This document shows positions 6,839 through 11,928 of a DNA stretch of 11,928 nucleotides, in pieces (position 1 is the first letter of the stretch; the number at the start of each line of letters is the position of its first letter). The notes beneath the pieces were generated by a model that was not told the origin of the DNA, did not search any database, and saw only the letters and a list, made by a program, of their open reading frames with translations. The DNA is from Candidatus Bathyarchaeota archaeon (GTDB lineage: Archaea > Thermoproteota > Bathyarchaeia > 40CM-2-53-6): NCBI GenBank assembly GCA_005888695.1, contig VBBH01000197.1:1-11928 (forward strand). The letters are read 5' to 3'. Position numbers and translations under genes: made by a program.

Positions 6839-7008
6839 TCTCCCCAGTCCTCCTTTTCAAGGACGACCGGTTTGACCATGCGTTCTTGGCCTGCAAGGGC
6901 TATCTCAAGGTCGAGCCCGCAGTCTGGGCACGACACTATCTCACCGTTCACCGCGTCGTCTGGGACGGAGACAAGAGCTTCACAGTCTGGACATTTCTCA
7001 CTGGACAA
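6835..7008 (-). CDS. lysW: LysW amino-group carrier protein
   Basis: Small acidic zinc protein that carries the growing amino acid on its C-terminal Glu and shields its amino group. The product is 57 residues. Two Cys pairs, C6-P-D-C9 and C27-P-D-C30, form the zinc site, and the chain ends in the diagnostic EDWGE, whose last Glu is the attachment point. The start is a TTG at 7008, directly preceded (4 bases) by the near-perfect Shine-Dalgarno GGAGGTGA. An upstream ATG at 7137 in the same frame would add 43 residues overlapping the argG 3' end out of frame, and is not credible. The gene follows argG by 55 bp and overlaps lysX by 4 bp. Confidence 0.96.
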   Translation of the reverse strand: MSSEKCPDCEALVSVPDDAVNGEIVSCPDCGLDLEIALAGQERMVKPVVLEKEDWGE

Positions 7009-7012
7009 AGTG

Positions 7013-7020
7013 TCACCTCC
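7013..7020 (-). promoter_or_regulatory. Strong Shine-Dalgarno site for lysW
   Basis: Minus-strand GGAGGTGA lies four bases before the TTG at 7008. It is the best ribosome-binding match in the window and fixes the lysW start. A carrier needed in larger amounts than its enzymes could explain the strength, though that is inference. Confidence 0.75.
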
Positions 7021-7063
7021 TATCTTGTCAGAGTCAAAATTTTCTCGCTTGCAACTTGTCTTG

Positions 7064-8305
7064 CTATGCCGTTTGGGTTTTTTCCTGTGGCCTCGCCAAA
7101 AACTTGGACTGGCCCAGTCGCTTCTGTGCGTTTGCAAGCACTGTTGGCATTGCCCATATTTCTATGAAGCCGTTAGACCAGGACTGGTCGAATGTGCTGG
7201 CTGAAGTGTAAGTCGCGAGGTTACTCTCGTACAATGACAGTGGTGAGTTTCTCCCGACCACTTGCACTGTTCCCTTGAAAATTTTCAACCGTACCTGTCC
7301 GACGACACGTTCTTGGGTTTTTTCGATGAATGCGTCGAGAGCTTCCCTTAGTGGGTCGTTCCAGAGGCCTGTGTAGACTAGCTGAGCCCATTCCTTGTCT
7401 ACGTAGTGTTTGAAGGATAGTTCGTGGCGTGTTAGGACAGTTTTCTCTAGTTCTCTGTGAGCCTCGATGAGTATGGTTGCGGCAGGGCACTCGTAGACTT
7501 CACGCGATTTTATCCCTACTAATCGATCCTCAATGTGATCGATCCGGCCCACACCATGTTTTCCGCCGATGAAGTTGAGCTCTCTGATGATCTCTACTGG
7601 TCCAGCGCGTTTGCCGTTAAGTGCGACGGGGACTCCGTTATCGAATTCTATCTTAACATACTCAGGCTTGTCGGGAGTTTTTTCTGGAGGGCTTGTCCAC
7701 TCGTAAACTTCTGGAGGAGGCTCAGTTTCTGGATTCTCTAGTTCGCCACATTCTATGGATCGACCCCAAAGATTTTGGTCGACACTGTAAGGGTTCCCAA
7801 GATCTACTGGAACAGGTATTCCGTGTTCCTCCGCGTATTGAATCTCTTCCTCTCTTGAGAGGTTCCATTCTCTAGCGGGTGCAATGATCTTCAGTGCAGG
7901 ATCGTAGGACTTGACCGCAACCTCGAATCTCACCTGGTCGTTGCCCTTTCCAGTACATCCATGAGCTACACCGACGGCTCCTTCTTTGTGGGCGAGATCG
8001 ACAAGTTTGCGAGCGATGAGGGGTCGAGCCAAGGCCGTGCTCACTGGATATTTCCACTCGTACAATCCGTTGGCTTTGATTGACGGGAAGACGTAGTCTT
8101 CGACGAACTCTCTCTTCACGTCGAGGGTGTGATGGCTAACTGCGCCAACGTCTTTGGATTTGGTTGCAATTTGGACGAGATCGTCTGCCTGGCCAACGTC
8201 TAGAGTTAGGGTTACGATATCGACGCCATATTTTTCTCGCATCCAGTGAATTGCTACTGAGGTGTCGAGGCCTCCCGAGTAGGCTAAGACTATTTTTTGA
8301 CTCAC
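7064..8305 (-). CDS. argG: Argininosuccinate synthase
   Basis: Condenses citrulline and aspartate with ATP to argininosuccinate. The 413-residue protein carries both family signatures: the N-type ATP-pyrophosphatase P-loop AYSGGLDTS at 8-16 and GCTGKGNDQVRFE at 116-128. SVDQNLWGRSIE and the C-terminal NGFIEIWAMP are also typical. The start is a GTG at 8305. GGAAGAG (minus strand, 8315-8321) nine bases upstream is a plausible ribosome-binding site. It is the first gene of the leftward arginine block and diverges from an Lrp-type regulator. The inverted repeat at 8360-8376 lies 55-71 bases upstream and is a good place for transcriptional control. The last 20 or so residues (KRLGQSKFLARPQEKTQTA) are a polar extension. 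Confidence 0.97.
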   Translation of the reverse strand: MSQKIVLAYSGGLDTSVAIHWMREKYGVDIVTLTLDVGQADDLVQIATKSKDVGAVSHHTLDVKREFVEDYVFPSIKANGLYEWKYPVSTALARPLIARKLVDLAHKEGAVGVAHGCTGKGNDQVRFEVAVKSYDPALKIIAPAREWNLSREEEIQYAEEHGIPVPVDLGNPYSVDQNLWGRSIECGELENPETEPPPEVYEWTSPPEKTPDKPEYVKIEFDNGVPVALNGKRAGPVEIIRELNFIGGKHGVGRIDHIEDRLVGIKSREVYECPAATILIEAHRELEKTVLTRHELSFKHYVDKEWAQLVYTGLWNDPLREALDAFIEKTQERVVGQVRLKIFKGTVQVVGRNSPLSLYESNLATYTSASTFDQSWSNGFIEIWAMPTVLANAQKRLGQSKFLARPQEKTQTA

Positions 8306-8385
8306 GAAAATGTACTCTTCCTTAATGATACCGTATTTGTTGCTTGGGCTTGGTTATGGAATCCTTAATAAGGATTATTGGTGCA
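8306..8385. promoter_or_regulatory. Divergent argG / lrp promoter region
   Basis: This short region must hold the promoters of both the leftward arginine block and the rightward lrp-carAB unit. On the plus strand TTAATGATA (8322-8330) is about 26 bases before the ATG at 8356 and could drive a leaderless lrp message. On the minus strand CTTATTAAG (within 8360-8376) could act as a TATA element for argG with a leader of roughly 35-40 bases. These are by-eye assignments. The right part may be coding if lrp starts at 8344 or 8356. Confidence 0.45.
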
Positions 8386-8904
8386 ATGATGGAAGCGTTG
8401 CCCCTGGAGAAAGCGGCTCGGTTAGAACCTGAGTCTGTTTTGGATGCCGTAGATTCTTCGGAGCTTGATGATACTGATCGCGGAATATTGAGGCGGTTGC
8501 AGAAGGATGCTCGAGCATCGTTCAAGAAGATAGCCGACGAGATTGGCGTAAGTGAAGCGACGGTATTCGTTCGCGTGAAGAAACTTCAGGAGAAAGGAGC
8601 GATACGAGGCTTCTTCGCAATCGTCGACGCGAAAGCAGTTGGAAAGTCTCTGACTGCAATCATTTTGGTGAGAGCGATGCCGAGAAGCTTTCCGGGTATG
8701 CTTGATGGTTTGAAGAAAATTGACGATGTTTATGAGATATACGATGTTACAGGACAATACTCTTCCATCATCAAAGTCCGAGCCGCCAATACTGACGAGT
8801 TGAGCAAGGTTATCGACAGGATTGGCATGGTCGAGGGCGTTGCCGGAACTGAGACAATAATAGTATTAAGAACCGTCAAAGAAGACCCCGGCGTGAAGAT
8901 TTGA
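8356..8904 (+). CDS. Lrp/AsnC-family transcriptional regulator
   Basis: DNA-binding regulator that usually responds to an amino acid. It has an AsnC-type winged helix starting at ELDDTDRGILRRLQKDAR, with KKIADEIGVSEATVFVRVKKL as helix-turn-helix, then the RAM ligand-binding/oligomerisation domain (FAIVDAKAVG, IDDVYEIYDVTGQYSSIIKVRA, and the closing beta strand near TIIVLRT). The start is uncertain: TTG 8344, ATG 8356, or ATG 8386/8389 are all in frame. I use 8356 because a TATA-like sequence lies about 26 bases upstream. With 8386 or 8389 the operator-like repeat would be untranslated and an AAGGA would lie 11-14 bases upstream. Any of these leaves about 25-40 residues before the HTH domain, longer than usual. 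Its position between the arginine block and carAB suggests an arginine/lysine regulator, comparable in role to Sulfolobus LysM. Confidence 0.9.
   Translation: MESLIRIIGAMMEALPLEKAARLEPESVLDAVDSSELDDTDRGILRRLQKDARASFKKIADEIGVSEATVFVRVKKLQEKGAIRGFFAIVDAKAVGKSLTAIILVRAMPRSFPGMLDGLKKIDDVYEIYDVTGQYSSIIKVRAANTDELSKVIDRIGMVEGVAGTETIIVLRTVKEDPGVKI
8360..8376. promoter_or_regulatory. 17-bp inverted repeat, candidate operator
   Basis: AATCCTTA-A-TAAGGATT, two perfect 8-bp arms around one base. The arm core TCCTTAAT recurs in direct orientation at 8319-8326, where it overlaps the argG ribosome-binding sequence, exactly 43 bp away (about four helical turns). Lrp-family proteins bind such AT-rich palindromes and often bind several in-phase sites. 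Placement between argG and the lrp gene suggests autoregulation plus control of arginine synthesis. Binding by this Lrp is inferred. Confidence 0.5.
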
Positions 8905-8930
8905 TCGTCGCGACCCTATACAGGCATCGC

Positions 8931-8950
8931 TGAGAGGGCTGTGAGAGGGC
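8931..8950 (+). repeat. Tandem TGAGAGGGC repeat at the carA ribosome-binding site
   Basis: TGAGAGGGC occurs at 8931-8939 and again at 8942-8950, an 11-bp period. The second copy gives a Shine-Dalgarno-like GAGAGGG ending 5 bases before the carA TTG at 8955. The first may be a standby ribosome site, a chance duplication, or a protein site. Confidence 0.45.
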
Positions 8951-8954
8951 AGAA

Positions 8955-10085
8955 TTGGAAGAAAACGGGAAGCACGCCGTCCTCGCCCTCGAAGATGGGA
9001 CGATCCTTTACGGGCGTGGCTTCGGAGCAGAAGCCCAAGTAACGGGCGAAGTGGTCTTCAACACTTCAATGTTCGGCTATCCAGAACTCCTGACTGATCC
9101 TTCATACTACGACCAGATCGTTGTGATGACCTACCCGATCATAGGGTCCTATGGTGTCCCGAAACATTCGATCCAAGACAAGCATGGGATTCCTATGCAC
9201 TTTGAGTCGGACTCAATAAAGGTAAAGGGCTACGCCGTTCACACTCTATCGTCTCCCAGTCACTGGGCCTCGGAGATGCCATTGAATGAATGGCTGGAGA
9301 AAGAACACGTCCCCGGAATACAAGGAATCGACACACGAAATATCACAAAGAAGCTCAGGGTCAACGGGACAATGCTTGGATTCTTGAAGGTTTCAAGTTC
9401 CGAACCTGACAGGGACCAGATCAAGCGTGAGATATCTAGACTCGAAGATCCGAATCAATTGGACCTAGTAGGAAGAGTAACAGCGTCCGAACCGGTATCT
9501 TACGAGAGTGGACCTAGCGCGCCAGTAGTTGTCCTTGTGGACTGTGGAACGAAATATGGGATTCTAAGAAACATCTTGGGAATGGGGGCAACGGTGATAC
9601 GTGTTCCATACAATTACTCAGCCGATAAGATACTCGATTACGAGCCGTCAGGTGTTGTCATTAGCAACGGTCCTGGAGATCCGAGCAAGTGCACGAACAC
9701 GATCAATTCAACGAAGGAATTGATGAAGACCGACCTCCCGATAATGGGGATATGCCTTGGGACTCAGATTCTCGCACTTGCTGCGGGAGCAGAGACGTAC
9801 AAGCTGAAGTTCGGTCATCGAGCCGTGAATCATCCCTGCCTAGATCTCAAGTCTGGAAGGTGCTTCATCACTACGCAAAACCATGGCTACGCAATCAAGT
9901 CTGGATCCTTGGATGGGACAGGGCTTGAGCCGAGTCACCTGAACGCTAACGATAAGACGATTGAAGGCATTCGGCATCGCAGCGGCCGAGTCTTTGGCGT
10001 CCAGTGGCATCCGGAGAGTGCGCCAGGGCCGTATGACACGAGATTCCTGTTCGATGAGTTCATGCAAGGGGTGACCCGTCGATGA
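8955..10085 (+). CDS. carA: Carbamoyl-phosphate synthase small subunit (glutaminase)
   Basis: Hydrolyses glutamine and channels ammonia to CarB for carbamoyl-phosphate synthesis, feeding arginine and pyrimidine pathways. The 376 residues have an N-terminal CPSase domain (FNTSMFGYPELLTDPSY at 35-51, GIDTRNITKKLR at 124-135) and a C-terminal class I glutamine amidotransferase domain with nucleophile Cys267 in GICLGTQ and His352 and Glu354 in QWHPE. All triad residues are present. The start is a TTG at 8955 with GAGAGGG five bases upstream. It lies 50 bp after the regulator gene, and a weak TATA-like CCTATACA (8915-8922) in that gap could give it a separate promoter. Its stop overlaps the carB start by four bases (ATGA), the usual coupling for subunits made in equal amounts. 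Confidence 0.97.
   Translation: MEENGKHAVLALEDGTILYGRGFGAEAQVTGEVVFNTSMFGYPELLTDPSYYDQIVVMTYPIIGSYGVPKHSIQDKHGIPMHFESDSIKVKGYAVHTLSSPSHWASEMPLNEWLEKEHVPGIQGIDTRNITKKLRVNGTMLGFLKVSSSEPDRDQIKREISRLEDPNQLDLVGRVTASEPVSYESGPSAPVVVLVDCGTKYGILRNILGMGATVIRVPYNYSADKILDYEPSGVVISNGPGDPSKCTNTINSTKELMKTDLPIMGICLGTQILALAAGAETYKLKFGHRAVNHPCLDLKSGRCFITTQNHGYAIKSGSLDGTGLEPSHLNANDKTIEGIRHRSGRVFGVQWHPESAPGPYDTRFLFDEFMQGVTRR
10066..10074 (+). promoter_or_regulatory. Shine-Dalgarno site for carB within carA
   Basis: AAGGGGTGA lies inside the last codons of carA, seven bases before the carB ATG. It closely resembles the anti-16S complement GGAGGTGA and supports the start at 10082. Confidence 0.55.
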
Positions 10086-11928
10086 GGGACCAGACAATCA
10101 AGTCCGTACTGATCGTCGGCAGCGGTGCCATCAAAATCGGCGAGGCAGGCGAATTCGACTACTCAACCTCGCAGGCCATCAAAGCTCTCAAGGAAGAGGG
10201 AGTCCGGACGATAGTTGTCAATCCCAATATTGCGACGGTTCATACCGACGAGAAGTTCGCCGACAAGGTCTACTCTGTCCCAATAAGAACTGACTACCTG
10301 GAACAGATCATTGCCGATGAAAAACCAGATGGTATCCTTCTAGGGTTCGGTGGCCAGACTGCACTCAACTGTGGCATGGAGCTCGCCGAGAAAGGAATCC
10401 TGGAAAAGTACGACATCCGCGTCCTAGGGACTGGAATAAGCAGTATCGAGATCGCCGACAACCGAGAACTCTTCAAACAGACGATGCTATCGAAAGGCAT
10501 CCCAGTGCCAAGAAGCGGCAAAGCCTCAACCGTAGAAGCCGCATTGGTCGTAGCTAGTTCAATCGGCTATCCTGTAATCGTCAGAGTCGCCTACACTCTT
10601 GGAGGCCAAGGCTCTGGAGTCGCACATAACGACAAGGAACTTCGCGAGATCGCGCGGAAAGGACTCTCTTACAGTAGGATCAGACAGGTTCTAGTCGAAG
10701 AATACTTAGATCACTGGAAAGAGATCGAGTATGAAGTGATGCGGGACAAGGATGACAATTGCACAATAGTCTGCAACATGGAGAACCTCGACCCGATGGG
10801 AATACACACTGGCGACAGCATCGTTGTCGCTCCATCCCAAACCCTCACCAATAGAGAATACAATCTCCTACGGGAAACAGGTCAGAGTGTTGTCAGGGTC
10901 TTAGGAATAGTTGGAGAATGCAACGTTCAATTCGCGCTCAACCCGCAAAATGAAGAATATCGAGTTATAGAGGTCAACAGTCGACTATCCAGAAGCTCCG
11001 CACTCGCCTCGAAGGCCACAGGCTATCCGATAGCGTACCTTGCTGCCAAACTCGCGCTAGGCTACACGCTCCCTGAGTTGTCTAATCGGATCACTGGCGT
11101 CACGACTGCCTGCTTCGAGCCCAGCCTTGACTATATCGTGGTGAAGATGCCTCGCTGGGACTTTCAAAAGTTCGCGAACGCAAGTCACGATATCGGGACC
11201 CAGATGAGGTCCGTCGGGGAGGTCATGGCAATCGGGACGTGCTTCGAGGAGGCCTTGCAAAAGGCCGTGCGGATGCTTGATCTTGGGAGAGAGCTCACGG
11301 ATACGGAGGGGCTTGCCCGAAGCACTAAGAGGCTACAGGAAGAACTCAAACATCCCACCGATCAAAGAATCTTCTATGTTGTCAAGGCCATTCAGTCCAA
11401 GATAGGAATCGAAGAGATAACAAACCTAACCGGAATAGACGGATGGTTCCTCGAAAAAATAATGGGGATAGTGGAATTTGACAGGCAACTGCGTCGAGAA
11501 AAGATCAGTCCGGATATTGTGAGAAGGGCAAAGCAGCTCGGATTCTCAGACCGCAAGATCTCTGAAGCGACAAACCGGTCAGAAGAGAATATCAGGAAAT
11601 ACAGACTTGCGAATGGAATAGTGCCTTGTTCAAGACAGATAGACACACTTGCCGCAGAATGGCCAGCCAAAACGAACTATCTCTATCTGACCTACGGAGG
11701 CACCCAGGACGATATCCAGTACCCAGGCCAGAACAGTCTCATCGTCTTGGGAAGCGGATGTTATCGCATCGGATCGAGCGTAGAATTCGACTGGTGCTGT
11801 GTCAACATGGGCGTCGCGCTGCGAAAAGAGGGGCGGGAAGTGATCATGATCAATTGCAACCCAGAAACCGTCTCAACAGACTTTGACATACTCGACAAGC
11901 TATACTTCGAAGAATTGACTTTCGAACG
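10082..11928 (+). CDS. carB: Carbamoyl-phosphate synthase large subunit, 3' truncated
   Basis: Makes carbamoyl phosphate from bicarbonate, CarA-derived ammonia and two ATP. The frame stays open from the ATG at 10082 to the window edge, giving 615 of the usual roughly 1,050-1,080 residues. Present are the first pre-ATP-grasp domain (GSGAIKIGEAGEFDYS at 13-28, FGGQTALNCG at 89-98), the first ATP-grasp (carboxy-phosphate) domain with TLGGQGSG at 172-179 and metal ligands near Gln283, Glu297 and Asn299 (EVNSRLSRSSALASKATG), the helical oligomerisation domain (about 390-540), and the start of the second half (YRIGSSVEFDW at 561-571, NCNPETVSTD at 591-600). Many segments, such as NMENLDPMGIHTG and the CFEPSLDY block, read like eukaryotic CAD rather than bacterial CarB. 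It overlaps carA by four bases. Confidence 0.97.
   Translation, partial: MRDQTIKSVLIVGSGAIKIGEAGEFDYSTSQAIKALKEEGVRTIVVNPNIATVHTDEKFADKVYSVPIRTDYLEQIIADEKPDGILLGFGGQTALNCGMELAEKGILEKYDIRVLGTGISSIEIADNRELFKQTMLSKGIPVPRSGKASTVEAALVVASSIGYPVIVRVAYTLGGQGSGVAHNDKELREIARKGLSYSRIRQVLVEEYLDHWKEIEYEVMRDKDDNCTIVCNMENLDPMGIHTGDSIVVAPSQTLTNREYNLLRETGQSVVRVLGIVGECNVQFALNPQNEEYRVIEVNSRLSRSSALASKATGYPIAYLAAKLALGYTLPELSNRITGVTTACFEPSLDYIVVKMPRWDFQKFANASHDIGTQMRSVGEVMAIGTCFEEALQKAVRMLDLGRELTDTEGLARSTKRLQEELKHPTDQRIFYVVKAIQSKIGIEEITNLTGIDGWFLEKIMGIVEFDRQLRREKISPDIVRRAKQLGFSDRKISEATNRSEENIRKYRLANGIVPCSRQIDTLAAEWPAKTNYLYLTYGGTQDDIQYPGQNSLIVLGSGCYRIGSSVEFDWCCVNMGVALRKEGREVIMINCNPETVSTDFDILDKLYFEELTFE

Noticed and set aside
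7036..7043. AAAATTTT before lysW as an internal promoter
   Set aside because: A start about 25 bases downstream would fall on or after the Shine-Dalgarno site, so it does not fit well; tight gene order favours read-through from argG.
7009..7137. 43-residue N-terminal extension of LysW
   Set aside because: Much of it overlaps argG coding sequence in another frame, has no LysW-like content, and the strong GGAGGTGA supports the TTG at 7008.
1..11928. Mobile elements, CRISPR, defence or secondary-metabolite systems
   Set aside because: No transposase, integrase, repeat-spacer array or toxin-antitoxin-like pair seen; coding genes are mostly conserved central metabolism.

Overview
The window reads as ordinary chromosomal DNA from an archaeon, most likely of the TACK group (Thaumarchaeota/Bathyarchaeota-like). 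Support comes from a mevalonate-pathway kinase, an Lrp-type regulator, arginine biosynthesis on the LysW amino-group carrier protein, TATA-like promoters, and a carbamoyl-phosphate synthase large subunit whose sequence recalls the eukaryotic CAD type. The exact lineage cannot be fixed from the sequence alone. I see no mobile element, CRISPR array, tRNA or rRNA.

Layout. Positions 12-1279 (+) hold mevalonate kinase and a small two-helix membrane protein. Positions 1280-1842 are non-coding and unusually rich in inverted repeats and hairpins, including a candidate terminator. From 8305 down to 1843 (-) runs a tight block: argG, lysW, lysX, argC(lysY), lysK, argH, then an FKBP-type prolyl isomerase. 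Gaps are small or overlapping within lysW-lysX-argC and at lysK-argH, and about 43-55 bp elsewhere. From 8356 to the right edge (+) run an Lrp/AsnC regulator, carA and a carB truncated by the window end. The two transcription units diverge from a short region at about 8306-8385 that carries a 17-bp inverted repeat and a repeated TCCTTAAT half-site.

How the genes work together. LysX ligates glutamate (or alpha-aminoadipate) to the C-terminal Glu of LysW, ArgC/LysY reduces the phosphorylated carrier-bound intermediate, and LysK releases ornithine (or lysine). CarAB makes carbamoyl phosphate, and ArgG and ArgH turn citrulline into arginine. The carrier-bound kinase (LysZ), the aminotransferase (LysJ) and ornithine carbamoyltransferase (ArgF) are not in the window, although the block is otherwise contiguous. 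The Lrp-type protein between the two units is the natural candidate regulator of both. I did not find a clearly undescribed system. The points most worth a second look are the divergent operator, the absence of lysZ/lysJ, the substrate specificity of the single LysX, the structured intergenic region, and the eukaryote-like CarB.
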